The notes beneath the pieces were generated by a model. That model was not told the origin of the DNA, made no database searches, and was given only the letters and a program-made list of their open reading frames with translations. Shown here piece by piece: positions 21,388-32,669 of a stretch of DNA of 64,000 bases. The number at the start of each line of letters is the position of its first letter. Position 1 is the stretch's first letter. This DNA comes from Harmothoe impar (Eukaryota > Annelida > Polychaeta > Phyllodocida > Polynoidae): assembly GCA_947462335.1 (NCBI GenBank), contig OX381708.1, positions 868,001-932,000 of the forward strand. The letters run 5' to 3'. A program made the translations under genes and the position numbers.

Positions 21388-22161
21388 ATGATTAGTTCTG
21401 CTATTTTCTTTATTTATGAAAGTGTTGACGCTACAGAGCATCGAAACCTTCTCGAAATGAGTCCAAGAAAGAAAAAGCAACTCCCACTTGAAGCAAGAAG
21501 AGAAACAGTGCCCTATGATGCATGTGAGGTAAAGAAACATTGGAAGGACGTCACCAAGGAGCAATGGATAGAAGCATGCTTCAACTTCATCGGAACAGTA
21601 GTTTCATTTGGACAGAGGGAGAAGATTTTGTTAGAGCTATTTTTCTTAGCTCCGTATACTTGGCCTGACTGTGGTGAAATTCCTTCAAGTTTGTCAGTCT
21701 TCGCTATACAAGTTATCAACTCCTTGAAGGAGCTTCGATATATGCAAGGCACTCAGAATGATCTGGAGTCCATCATTTGTAGCCCGTTGGAACATTATGT
21801 TTAAGACTTTGAGGACATGCTAGACAGCACTGAGATGAACCCGAAAGAGAGATCCCTTACTGCACAGAAAGAGGCCAAACCTGTGTTGGAAAAGCACAAG
21901 TTTGGTCAAGGATTCACTCTTCAAAGCAGCTGTGTGAGTGTGATAAAAAGTCTTGTGTTGAAACATTCAGACATGAAGTTTTCGCGTGCTGTCGACACAC
22001 TTCCTTTGCCTGAACTGATGATGAACATGATCGACCCCATCGTACCAACACGTTTCGACTCTGCCAATTGTCCCATGTATAAAATGGTTTCAAGTTTTGC
22101 CCGTGGCCGATGGCTAAACGATCCACTGAAGTCAGAAAACCTCCTTGATTTAATCAACTGA
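21388..22161 (+). pseudogene. Unrecognised provirus gene broken by one in-frame stop
   Basis: An ATG at 21388 opens 138 codons to TAA at 21802-21804. The same frame then continues, open, to TGA at 22159-22161. Without that one stop it would be about 257 codons. The first half starts with a basic stretch (SPRKKKQ) and is probably helical (WIEACFNFIGTVV, KILLELFFLAPYTW); the second half has KFGQGFTL and KSLVLKHSDMKF. No family was recognised. It may be a captured host gene or a fast-evolving virion or accessory gene. Two separate short proteins or stop readthrough cannot be excluded. Confidence 0.5.
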
Positions 22162-22204
22162 CTAAATGTATTTTCTCATACTAGTATTAGTAGCATTAGT
22201 AATA

Positions 22205-22560
22205 GCGGCTACTCAGTCTCGTGCAGCACAAGCAGCAGCATCTGCCAGCAGCATCCGTGACATCGTCAGCAGCAGCAGCAGCTGCACAAGCAGCACAAGC
22301 AGCCACATCTGTCAACAGTATCCGTGACATCGTCAGCAGCTGCAGCAGCTGCACGAGCAGCGCAAGCAGCACAAGCAGTAGCATCTGTCAGCGGAATCCG
22401 TGACAACGTCAGCAGCAGCAGCAGCTGCACGAGCGGCACAAGCAGCAGCATCTGTCAACAGCATCCGTGACAGCGTCAGCAACTACAGCAGCTGCAGCTG
22501 TCAGCAGCTGCAGCAGCTGCACGAGCTGCACAAGCAGCAGCAGCAGCAGCAGCGGTAGTG
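22205..22560 (+). repeat. CAG-rich minisatellite of ~70-bp units
   Basis: Four units share CATCTGTCAACAGCATCCGT at about 22240, 22306, 22382 and 22449, joined by GCAGC and GCACAAGCAG triplets. It would translate as alanine/serine/glutamine repeats but no frame is long or bounded by start signals, so it is treated as non-coding. Confidence 0.75.
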
Positions 22561-22837
22561 TAGACCGCTAAATTCGAGATGACGTCATGTCTGTTTCTTA
22601 GCATCGACATTCGACATGAGACCTAGTGACATTTGACATGAAGCTTGAAAAACATAGTGACAGGTGACATGAGCAATTCTTAAAATCGCCATGAGATATG
22701 AGCATAATTAAGCGACATCGACATGTGCCATGGCTATTTTTTTTTAAGACAAACGCCGTAGTCTCCTCATCCAGACCTCCGCTAGTAGCGCTCTATAAGC
22801 GCAAGCTGTGGCTGTGAACCCCCTCCTCCCACCGTAC

Positions 22838-23240
22838 ACACGGGTAAATATCAGAGTCGGCCAATGTCGCCAATACTACTCTCATACAAGGGTCCGGCGC
22901 TGCTGGACTATAATAGATGGGTCAAGGACTATTCTACTGAGGGTCAGGCTACGCCGGACATTCAATAACAAGCTGGACTTTGGCAAATTTGCTTGAAAGT
23001 CTGGCCAGCAAGAGTCCAGCATACTCTCCCAAGAGTTCAGCATTGCCAGACTATGGCATGAGGATCCCGCATGGTCAGACTTTCAAGCAAGTTTGCCAAA
23101 GTCCAGCTTGTTATTGAATGTTCGGCGTAGCCTGACCCTCACTAGAATAGCCCTTGACCCATCTATTATAGTCCAGCAGTGCCTGACCCTTGTCTGAGAG
23201 TAGAATTAGCGCTATTGGGTGCCTCTGATATTTGCCTCTG
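22838..23240. mobile_element. Long foldback element nested in the provirus
   Basis: Arms of about 165 bases face each other around a centre near 23035. Shared blocks include AAATATCAGAG, GACTATAATAGATGGGTCAA, AATAACAAGCTGGACTTTGG and TTGAAAGTCTG. Overall identity is high with scattered substitutions. The layout is that of a hairpin MITE inserted into the provirus, or an inverted duplication inside it. The ends are not sharply defined. Confidence 0.85.
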
Positions 23241-23924
23241 TGTAGTCAAACCTCGCCTGAGAGAGACATACTTCAGAAAGAAACGAAAGCGGATTCCGAC
23301 ATCGGTGTGTGACGATCACTTAGAGCTTTTCATGAATATAAAAACGGAAAAAAGTGCGAAAATGGTGTCCGCCGCCCGGCGGATGTTGTGAGAGACGTTA
23401 CCTTCACGATCTGAGAACTTCGGGGCTTATGAAAGCGGCGTGAGAAGGTGACGGGATCCTAAGTCTCAACCCTAAGACTTACATTTGCTACGATCGAGTC
23501 AGCGGCACCGGTGAAAGAAAATCCAAAAAAAAAAGATGGCGTGCAAAAAGTGTACAGAAGTAACAAAACCCTAAAGAACCAGTCGTCTTCTTAGATGTTT
23601 TCGCAAACGAAAAACTCTCCTTGCGGTAAATAGAAATTTCAAAGTGGTACGAACCAAAAATGGACACTTACACCATAGAGAAAGATGACGTGCGCTACTT
23701 GTATTATAAGCGTCGCGTGCATTCTAACGGTGTGACAACGAGTCCTTTAAAAATATGAAAAAAAGTGTGTTATTGATTGATTGAGCGCATCTTTTCAAAA
23801 ATAGCGTGTTTATTAGAATTGAAAAAAAATAAATAAAAATTATTGTGTTTTATTTTCATACGTCTTCTTTTATTAGTAAGTAAAAAAAAATTATAACAAT
23901 TAACTAGCGTGTCCTCTTAAAGTG
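23241..23924. other. Provirus right interior, no convincing gene
   Basis: A frame ending at 23391 contains a basic patch (FRKKRKRIP) and could be a gene remnant. A 32-codon ATG frame at 23660-23758 (starting MDTYTIEKDD) is too short to judge. AATAAA-type signals occur near 23828 on the plus strand and TTTTATT near 23850 for the minus strand. Confidence 0.35.
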
Positions 23925-24477
23925 ACACTTCCTCCGGTCGCTGCTGATCGCCTAATTAAGGCATGTGTCGTCGTCACTTCTAGTCACGTGACTCATCAGG
24001 TCACTTCCGGTCACGTGATCCTAAAGTCGATCACTTCCTAAACAAAAAAAATTAAGAGACACATTTCTTCATGACCCAACCAATCAGGGGTCTCCATTTG
24101 ACCGGAAGTAGTCCCCTCATTTGCATAATGGGTCACTTCCGGTGTACCAGCCAATCAGAAGCCTCTAACTAAGTCAAGGTCACGTGACGTCACTTCCGGT
24201 ATGCCCTTATATGGACATGTGAAGGTCACATGACGTCACTTCCGGTATGCCCTTATATGGGCGTGTGACGTCACTTCCAGTCAAATGGAAGCCTCTGATT
24301 GGCTGCGTCATGACCTTGACCTCTAACTAGGTCAAGGTCACGTGACGTCACTTCCGGTATGCCCTTATATGGGCATGTGACGTCACTTCCGGTCAAATGG
24401 AGGCTTCTGATTGGCTGCAGGTCTGAGTAATAAACAGTAGATAAGCATAGTCCCGTTCCGATACATACTATACTACT
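23925..24477 (-). repeat. Right terminal inverted repeat of the provirus
   Basis: The complement of the left arm without its microsatellites. It holds about eight CACTTCCGG or CACTTCCAG cores with neighbouring TGACGTCA and TCACGTG and two CCAATCAG boxes, and ends CATACTATACTACT. Three near-identical units around TATGCCCTTATATGG lie between 24190 and 24375. Confidence 0.85.
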
Positions 24478-25033
24478 CATGTCCCATGTCCCAACTCATG
24501 TCCCATGTACCAACTCATGTCACGAAAAGTACCAATGTCCCAACTCCTGTCCCAAATCCCAACTCATGTCCCATCACATTTCCCATGTCCCAACTCATGT
24601 CCCATGTCAGTTCCCATGTCCCAACCCATGTCCCATCTGATGTCCCAACTCATTTCCCATGTCCCAACTCTGTCCCATGTCCCAACTCATGTCCCATCTC
24701 ATTTCCCATGTCCCAACTCATTTCCCATGTCCCAACTCATTTCCCAAGTCCCAGCTCATGTCCCAAATCATATTCCATGTCCCAACTCATGTCGCAAAGC
24801 ATGTTCCAACTCATGTCCTATGTCATTTCCCATGTCCCAAATCATGTCCTATGTCCCAACTCATGCCCCATGTCCCAACTGATGAACTCATGTCCCGTGT
24901 CCCAACCCATGCCCCGTGTCCCAACTCATGTCCCGTGTCCCAACCCATGTCCAATCTCCAGACTCATATCCAATGTCCTAACTCGTGTCCCATGTCCCAC
25001 CTCATGTCCCATGTCCCAACTCATGTCCCAAAC
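24478..25033 (+). repeat. CATGTCCCAACT minisatellite, right part
   Basis: Over 500 bases of CATGTCCCAACT variants, continuing the array at 15247-15365. Open frames through it (for example SQLMSHVPTHVP) are repeat translations. Confidence 0.9.
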
Positions 25034-26224
25034 CCCCACATCTTGTTGTGCCATACAGTACGAGAAGTACCAGTGGCGCCACTCTTTGTTTGACGTGTGG
25101 CATGCCCTTGCCAGCAGGTCCCAGATTCAGTATACCAGCAATGCAGTAATCTATGTACTGTGCGTCCTCTTTTTGTCCACTAATGTTTCCCGCCCTCATT
25201 ATCGAAATTTTGGTCTTAAAAAAAGTGTCTCAGTGGACGACTGCTGGACATTTACATTGAATTAACTACTACTGCAAAAGAGGAGCCAGTGTCTACAACA
25301 GTACTTTGATGTTTGTCTACAGTCAAATAAAAACATGACGATTTTTGGCATGTTTTTTTTTTAATCCAAAGTAGAATGGATTGCATTACAAGGATGATTC
25401 GAACGACCTATGGTAGGGAAAATGTTGTATTTTAAGTAGCATACTGAATGTTTGACAGGAAATAGTTTTTTCTGCTAGAAAAAATGGTTGAATTTTTTTT
25501 GGCCTTTCCCAAAAGGGCGTCTCAGAGCCGTCGCATAAGACTCAGGTAGCTACTAGTCAACAAAAACTCTGGTATAAGCCGCACCCCGACCATGGGCCCA
25601 TCCTATAAGCCGCACTGACGATCTGACTCGTGTACTTGCAGTGGCTGATACGCGAGGTTTCACGATAACATGCTATTGTGAGCGTGTATTTAATCTGCTC
25701 TGTACAAATTTTGCTAATTTCCTGGGAAAAAAAGTACAGTATAGTAGGACTCCTGCCAATTCGCGTCTGCTTGTATATCTGAATTAAAATACACGCAAAA
25801 TTGTATTTTCCTGCAAATTTGCTAAAATGTATACACATGAAAATATCTAAAATGTAATTGTCCTCCATTACCTACCGTGAATGTTTCTAGATCTTGCCAT
25901 CAATGTGTTACAATTAAAATGTTTTGGGTGAAATGTTTTTTTAAATTATAGTGTATTGGTGAAGGGTGCAGTGAGCAGTGGGACTAGGTGATCATGCTGT
26001 CCTGGTCAAGTGACTTCAGTAGGGGGACCATGAATCAGGCTTGGCTTGGAATTAAATAATCTATGAAAGTATAATAAAACTAGTCACCTCTTAGCTTTGA
26101 TGACTACACATTGGCTAGGTACTGTAAATGGTGATATTTTCATGTGCATACATTTTTGCGAATTTGCCTAACAATAGAAATGCTCTCCTTGAAATGTCCT
26201 CCCCGTCAAATGCTCCCCTTTAAT
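25034..26224. other. No gene seen
   Basis: Contains a fragment of the GCCGC/TATAAGCC MITE family near 25565-25650 and an inverted match of CGAGAAGTACCAGTGG to the region near 12100. No exon with splice signals was found. Confidence 0.45.
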
Positions 26225-26467
26225 AGGGCGTGATCAATTTTCAACAAGTGGGTGGGGGGGGGGGTTGTTTTTCACACGAGCAGGTCGAAATTGTGTTGGT
26301 CCCCTCCTCAGGCAAGTTCAAATTGAGCACGGCCAACCCCTTTGAGCTATAGTAACGCGCTGGCTTTTCACTAAAAAAGGGTGCCATTTATTTGGTCCCC
26401 CCCTCAAGAGAGATCCAAATTTTTTTGGTCTCCCCCCCCCCCCCGTTATTAAAAATGACCACTCCCT
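26225..26467. mobile_element. MITE, second member of the AGGGAGTGATC family
   Basis: The left end AGGGCGTGATCAATTTTCAA and right end TTAAAAATGACCACTCCCT correspond to the ends of 13693-13903, with similar internal G and C runs in the opposite order. Confidence 0.65.
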
Positions 26468-26592
26468 TAGAATGCCCCCCGCCCATTAAATGTTCCCATT
26501 GAAATCTCCCCCCCCCCCATGATTGAAATCCCTCAGAATAAAACCAAAATGCCTGGTTCACAAAAATAAAACTCTCAGTCTGCATTTTATAG

Positions 26593-26598
26593 TTTATT
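26593..26598 (-). terminator. Polyadenylation signal AATAAA of the minus-strand gene
   Basis: TTTATT on the plus strand, about 1.0 kb downstream of the stop codon at 27599-27601 in the direction of transcription. First AATAAA seen after the stop on that strand. Confidence 0.5.
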
Positions 26599-26804
26599 AC
26601 ATCAAACTATGTACAATTAAGACGTTCATGCAGCGGACATCAGTCACCGAATATATATTAAATTACTTTCAACTTAAGATGGCTGTAACCTCATTATTAC
26701 ATAGACCCCACTCTGTACACATTTCCTAAATAATATTGCTGTGCTGCAGCGGTACTGTACACTGTCACAACTTCTATACACTGACACACTTCTGTGCAGC
26801 GGCA

Positions 26805-27020
26805 TTTATACAGCATTTACACGCTGCATTAATACATGGCATTTGCATGCAGCATTTACACATGGCATTTGCATGCAGCATTTACTCATGGCATTTACTC
26901 TCTGCATTTACACGCGGCATTTACTCATGGCATTTACACGCATTAACACACCACATTTACTCACAGCATTTACACGCGGCATTTACACATAGTATTTACT
27001 CATAGCATTTACTCACGGCG
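26805..27020 (-). repeat. GGCATTTAC minisatellite in the 3' UTR
   Basis: About 15 short units of the type GGCATTTACACATG or GCAGCATTTACTC. It lies in the predicted 3' UTR of the minus-strand gene. Confidence 0.7.
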
Positions 27021-27126
27021 ACATCTAAGTTAATAACCTTCAGCTTACATCCCACAATAGCAGACAATAACATTGTACTAGCACTCTGTCTGCTTGCACA
27101 TCTGACAAACATGATTGAGACTATTT

Positions 27127-27600
27127 GGCGTAGGTTGTCCTATGGCGTAGGTTGTCCTATGGCTTAGGTTGTCCTATGGCGTAGGTTGTCCTATGGCGTA
27201 GGTTGTCCTATGGCGTAGGTTGTCCTATGGCGTAGGTTGTCCTATAGCGTAGGTTGTCCTATGGCGTAGGTTGTCCTATGACGTAGGTTGTCCTATGGCA
27301 TAGGTTGTCCTATGGCGTAGGTTGTCCTATGGCGTAGGTTGTCCTATGGCGTAGGTTGTCCTATGGCGTAGGTTGTCCTATGGCGTAGGTTGTCCTATGG
27401 CGTAGGTTGTCCTATGGCGTCGGTTGTCCTATGGCGTAGGTTGTCCTATGGCGTAGGTTGTCCTATGGCGTAGGTTGTCCTATAGCGTAGGTTGTCCTAT
27501 GGCGTAGGTTGTCCTATGGCGTAGGTTGTCCTATAGCATAGGTTGTCCTATGGCGTAGGTTGTCCTATGGCGTAGGTTGTCCTATGGCGTAGGTTGTCCT
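27127..27600 (-). repeat. 17-bp minisatellite starting at the stop codon
   Basis: About 28 near-identical copies of GGCGTAGGTTGTCCTAT. On the coding (minus) strand the unit is ATAGGACAACCTACGCC, and its first TAG coincides with the gene's stop codon at 27599-27601. The array is therefore the first 470 bases of the 3' UTR. Confidence 0.95.
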
Positions 27601-27715
27601 ATAAGTGGTCGAAGATGCTCTTCTTTGCGCCTGGCACAGTGTGTGACTTGTCTAGTCGTGGTTTCTTGGAGGCCGGTTGGTTCGGGGGCGGGTTGCTTAA
27701 CGACCGTCTCACCGC
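27599..27715 (-). CDS. Last coding exon of an unrecognised gene
   Basis: The acceptor is TATTTCAG before GCGGTG. The exon holds 38 codons and TAG, in phase 0 with the preceding exon. The C-terminal end has a nuclear-localisation-like patch (ASKKPRLDK) and finishes KKSIFDHL. With the exons at 31939, 33061 and 33983 it forms one continuous frame of about 150 residues: charged, lysine-rich, without membrane or enzyme motifs. The product was not recognised; a nuclear, largely disordered protein is the most that can be said. The 3' UTR is the 17-bp minisatellite and further repeats. Confidence 0.75.
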   Translation of the reverse strand, partial: AVRRSLSNPPPNQPASKKPRLDKSHTVPGAKKSIFDHL

Positions 27716-27974
27716 CTGAAATACATGGAATACATAAACTAACTATCTGAGTGTCCTTTGTCATCATGATGCATGAATGCAGCACTGGCGAGTAACTCGC
27801 TGACTCTGTAGGCCTGCAGCAATCCACCAGGGTCGACATGATGCATGAATGCAGAATTGGCCAGGGCTAGATTCATCACAATGCATTAAGGCATCATAAA
27901 TGTGAGTTGTGGCTGAATGCACTATGCAAAATTGCCGAAAAAAAGTATATACTGTTTTTAAAGTATCATGTGGC

Positions 27975-30900
27975 AACACTGACTCACTATGTGATCTATA
28001 TAAGTGACTCACTATGTGACCTATAGAAGTGACTCACTATGACCTATAGAAGTGACTCACTATATGACCTATAGAAGTGACTCACTATGTCACCTATAGA
28101 AGTGTTAGCTGTGACTCACTATGTGACCTATAGAAGTGTCAGCTATGACTCACTCTGTGACCTATAGAAGTGACTCACTATGTGACCTATAGAAGTGACT
28201 CACTATGTGACCTAAAGAAGTGACTCACTATGTGACCTAAAGAAGTGACTCACTATGTGACCTATAGAAGTGACTCACTATGTCACCTATAGAAGTGACT
28301 CACTATGTGACCTATAGAAGTGACTCACTATGTGACCTATAGAAGTGACTCGCTATGTGACCTATAGAGGTGACTCACTATGTGACCTATAGAAGTGACT
28401 CACTATGTGACCTTAAGAAGTGACTCACTATGTGACCTATAGAAGTGACTCACTATGTCACCTATAGAAGTGACTCACTATGTGACCTATAGAAGTGACT
28501 CACTATGTCACCTATAGAAGTGACTCACTATGTGACCTATAGAAGTGACTCGCTATATGACCTTAAGAAGTGACTCACTATGTGACCTATAGAAGTGACT
28601 CACTATGTGACCTATAGAAGTGACTCACTGTGTGACCTATAGAAGTGACTCGCTATGTGACCTATAGAAGTGACTCACTATGTGACCTATAGAAGTGACT
28701 CACTATGTGACCTATAGAAGTGACTCACTATGTGACCTATAGAAGTGACTCACTATGTGACCTATAGAAGTGACTCACTGTGTGACCAATAGAAGTGACT
28801 CACGATGTGACCTAAAGAAGTGTTAGCTGTGACTCACTATGTCACCTAAAGTGACTCACTATGTCACCTATAGAAGTGACTCACTGTGTGACCTATAGAA
28901 GTGACTCACTATGTACCTATAGAAGTGACTCAGTATGTGACCTATAGACGTGACTCTCTATGTCACCTATAGAAGTGACTCAGTGATGTGACCTATAGAA
29001 GTGACTCACTGTGTGACCTATAGAAGTGACTCACTATGTCACCTATAGAAGTGACTCACTATGTCACCTATAGAAGTGACTCACTATGTGACCTATAGAA
29101 GTGACTCACTATTTGACCTATAGAAGTGACTCACTATATGACCTATAGAAGTGACTCACTATGTGACCTATAGAAGTGACTCACTATGTGACCTATAGAA
29201 GTGACTCACTATATGACCTATAGAAGTGACTCACTATGTGACCTATAGAAGTGACTCACTATGTGACCTATAGAAGTGACACACTATGTGACCTATAGAA
29301 GTGACTCACTATGTGACCTATAGAAGTGACTCACTATGTCACCTATAGAAGTGACTCACTATGTGACCTATAGAAGTGACTCACTATATGACCTTAAGAA
29401 GTGACTCACTATGTGACCTATAGAAGTGACTCACTATGTGACCTATAGAAGTGACTCACTATGTGACCTATAGAAGTGACTCACTGTGTGACCAATAGAA
29501 GTGACTCACTATGTGACCTAAAGAAGTGTCAGCTATGACTCACGATGTGACCTAAAGAAGTGTTAGCTGTGACTCACTATGTCACCTAAAGTGACTCACT
29601 ATGTCACCTATAGAAGTGACTCACTGTGTGACCTATAGAAGTGACTCACTATGTACCTATAGAAGTGACTCAGTATGTGACCTATAGACGTGACTCTCTT
29701 TGTCACCTATAGAAGTGACTCAGTGATGTGACCTATAGAAGTGACTCACTGTGTGACCTATAGAAGTGACTCACTATGTCACCTATAGAAGTGACTCACT
29801 ATGTCACCTATAGAAGTGACTCACTATGTGACCTATAGAAGTGTTAGCTGTGACTCACTATGTGACCTAAAGAGGTGACTCACTATGTGACCTATAGAAG
29901 TGACTCACTATGTGACCTATAGAAGTGACTCGCTATGTGACCTATAGAAGTGACTCACGATGTGACCTATAGAAGTGACTCACTATGTCACCTATAGAAG
30001 TGACTCACTGTGTGACCTATATAAGTGACTTTCTATGTGACCTATAGGAGTGACTCATTATGTGACCTATAGAAGTGACTCACTATGTCACCTATAGAAG
30101 TGACTCACTATGTGATCTATAGAAGTGACTCACTATGTGACCTATAGAAGAGACTCACTATGTGACCTACAGAAGTGACTCACTATGTGACCTATAGAAG
30201 TGACTCGCTATATGACCTAAAGAAGTGACTCACTATGTCACCTATAGAAGTGACTCACTATGTCACCTATAGAAGTGACTCGCTATATGACCTAAAGAAG
30301 TGACTCACCATGTCACCTATACAAGTGACTCAGTGATGTGACCTATAGAAGTGACTTACTGTGTGACCTATAGAAGTGACTCACTGTGTGACCTATAGAA
30401 GTGACTCACTATGTGACCTATAGAAGTGACTCAATGTGACCTATAGAAGTGACTCACTATGTCACCTTAAGAAGTGACTCACTATGTGACCTACAGAAGT
30501 GACTCACTATGTGACCTACAGAAGTGACTCACTATGTGACCTACAGAAGTGACTCACTATGTGACCTATAGAAGTGACTCACTATGTGACCTATAGAAGT
30601 GACTCACTATGTCACCTATAGAAGTGACTCACTATGTGACCTATAGAAGTGACTCACTATGTCACCTATAGAAGTGACTCACTATGAGACCTATAGAAGT
30701 GACTCACTATGTGACCTATAGAAGTGACTCACTATGAGACCTATAGAAGTGACTCACTATGTGACCTACAGAAGTGACTCACTATGAGACCTATAGAAGT
30801 GACTCACTATGTGACCTATAGAAGTGACTCATGGCGTGACCTATAGAAGTGACTCACTATGTGACCTATAGAAGTGACTCACTATGTCACCTATAGAAGT

Positions 30901-31520
30901 GACTCACTATGTGACCTATAGAAGTGACTCACTATGTGACCTATAGAAGTGACTCACTATGAGACCTATAGAAGTGACTCACTATGTGACCTATAGAAGT
31001 GACTCACTATGAGACCTATAGAAGTGACTCACTATGTGACCTACAGAAGTGACTCACTATGAGACCTATAGAAGTGACTCACTATGTGACCTATAGAAGT
31101 GACTCATGGCGTGACCTATAGAAGTGACTCACTATGTGACCTATAGAAGTGACTCACTATGTGACCTACAGAAGTGACTCACTATGTGACCTATAGAAGT
31201 GACTCACTATGTGACCTATAGAAGTGACTCATGGCGTGACCTATAGAAGTGACTCACTATGTGACCTATAGAAGTGACTCAGTGATGTGACCTATAGAAG
31301 TGACTCACTATGTGACCTATAGAAGTGACTCGCTATGTGACCTTTAGAAGTGACTCACTATGTGACCTATAGAAGTGACTCAGTATTGTGACCTATAGAA
31401 GTGTCAGCTATGACTCACTCTGTGATCTATATATGTGTCAGCTGTGACTCACTCTGTGACCTATAGAAGTGTCAGCTATGACTCACTCTGTGACCTATAG
31501 AAGTGTCACCTATGACTCAC
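27975..31520 (-). repeat. Giant intronic 25-bp minisatellite
   Basis: About 140 copies of GAAGTGACTCACTATGTGAC followed by CTATA, with few substitutions and occasional longer units containing TGTCAGCTATGACTC. It fills most of the 4.2-kb last intron of the minus-strand gene. Every standard unit contains TGACTCA, the consensus AP-1 site, and on the coding strand GTGAGTCACTT, identical to the first 11 bases of the same intron. Confidence 0.97.
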
Positions 31521-31938
31521 TATGCAGGCAATTCGACGACCTGGTACTTTCCCCACTCCCTAATTTCATTCACAGCTGTAGTACCAACTATCCCAACTTC
31601 CAACAGTCATAGCAGTATTACTCCATTTTCCCCCATATACATTTTTCCCCAGGGGCTGTGTAGTGGTCGACCAGGGCCGTGCCTGCACCTCCCGCTGGAC
31701 GTGGTGCTCTACACCTCTATTATACTGCTACCACTGCTGCTACAGCGTAAACGACAGAAACCATAGGGGGCAAAAAGCATCGAAAATGTCTTATAACCCC
31801 CTGAATCATCACTAAATTGTCATTATTCTATAGCTCATATGTGCTCTACATGAAAACCTTCCATCAAAACCAATGTTAGATCAATATTATGCTTATTTGT
31901 TTTTTCGGCCAAACTACCTAATTATATAAGTGACTCAC
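31521..31938. other. Intron sequence next to the donor
   Basis: Unremarkable intronic DNA with a C-rich stretch; an 87-codon plus-strand frame across 31503-31766 has no support. Confidence 0.5.
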
Positions 31939-32109
31939 GGCGGGTTTCTTGGTGTCTTCCTCGTCTTCGTCCTTAGACATGGAGGAGAAGAGGAATCCCC
32001 GTGAGTGTTTGGGGCCCGTGATGTTGGCGCTGGACGTCCCTTTGGTCATCTCCGCCATCTTGGCTAACGTGTCCTTACCGCGACTCAGGAACGACCCGCA
32101 CGACAACTT
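31939..32109 (-). CDS. Internal exon of the unrecognised minus-strand gene
   Basis: 57 codons in phase 0. The acceptor is TTTGTGTAG and the donor GTGAGTCACTT. The product includes LSCGSFLSRGKD, KMAEMTKGTSSANI and an acidic stretch SKDEDEEDTKK. Both junction phases match the neighbouring exons. Confidence 0.75.
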
Positions 32110-32211
32110 CTACACAAACACAAACAACATTATTTTAAGTTAAAATATATTAATTTAAACTTCTTATTGTCAATGATGTTTTTTGAGTTTAACACAAGTT
32201 TAGTCATATAT

Positions 32212-32482
32212 CAGGGCTGTGAAATGCCGAAAACCGTTTCATCTGAAGAGCATTATGCGTCTCCGGGCAGCATATAAATTAATGCTGTTTATTCAATAGG
32301 TGTGGCAATAAAGATTAGATAATCACTTAACACCTATCATTCAAATTATACATTTAGATACAGAAACTTTCTGAAAATTCTCATTTTCATTTTCTCAATG
32401 GATTTAGATGAATTACAGGAATGATCCTCTGGAACATAGAAAATGCAGAATTCCGCACATCTGCGGACATTTCACAGCCCTG
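32212..32482. mobile_element. hAT-like MITE (CAGGGCTGTGAAATG ends)
   Basis: Terminal inverted repeats CAGGGCTGTGAAATG bound 271 bases in an intron. CAGGG-type ends resemble the element at 8907-9495 but the rest differs. A clean target duplication was not found. Confidence 0.65.
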
Positions 32483-32496
32483 ATTATATTTAGAAG

Positions 32497-32669
32497 ACCG
32501 TATTCGACGTAATAAGCGCACACCCCCTAATAAGCGCACACCCCCCGTTTTGGGCCGATTCTCATACTAGAAATATCTCAATTTTTGACCCCAATTAAAC
32601 TCTTAACTACTTAAAGGCGTCCATTATATTTTTTTAAGCGCACTGTGCGCTTATTACGTCGAATACGGT
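32497..32669. mobile_element. MITE, ACCGTATTCGACG family, copy 1
   Basis: Perfect 26-bp terminal inverted repeats beginning ACCGTATTCGACGTAATAAG bound 173 bases. A second copy is at 33318-33488, both in introns of the minus-strand gene. Confidence 0.85.

Larger units (their letters stand above)
15366..24477. mobile_element. Defective Polinton/Maverick-like provirus with long TIRs
   Basis: Seen: the ends are exact inverted copies starting AGTAGTATAGTATG. The inverted similarity extends inward for about 0.55 kb on the right and 1.15 kb on the left, where microsatellites have swollen the arm. CATGTC flanks both ends. Inside is a decayed protein-primed family B DNA polymerase. Known: Polintons/Mavericks and the related adintoviruses have long terminal repeats usually starting AG, 6-bp target duplications and this polymerase. 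Inferred: this is a defective member that also carries a double-death-domain gene. The flanking CATGTC is weaker evidence on its own because the host minisatellite repeats it. No integrase, packaging ATPase, protease or capsid gene was recognised, and 9.1 kb is short for the group, which suggests internal loss. Confidence 0.85.

Noticed and set aside
23660..23758. 32-codon ORF in the provirus right interior
   Set aside because: Too short to separate from chance and no promoter or similarity recognised.
15366..24477. Alternative reading of the element as a herpesvirus-like insertion because of long terminal repeats and an enhancer-like composition
   Set aside because: The polymerase remnant has protein-primed family B features (NYLALGYSYANYL, FPYEW, GGPSIIFHRFHE), and the AG ends with a 6-bp flank fit Polintons better.
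24486..25265. 259-codon ORF through the CATGTCCCAACT minisatellite
   Set aside because: Repeat translation in all three frames; no non-repeat domain.
27975..31520. Possible CRISPR-like array
   Set aside because: Units are contiguous with no spacers and lie in a eukaryotic intron; it is a minisatellite.
31503..31766. 87-codon plus-strand ORF
   Set aside because: Lies in an intron of the opposite-strand gene, no splice or domain support.
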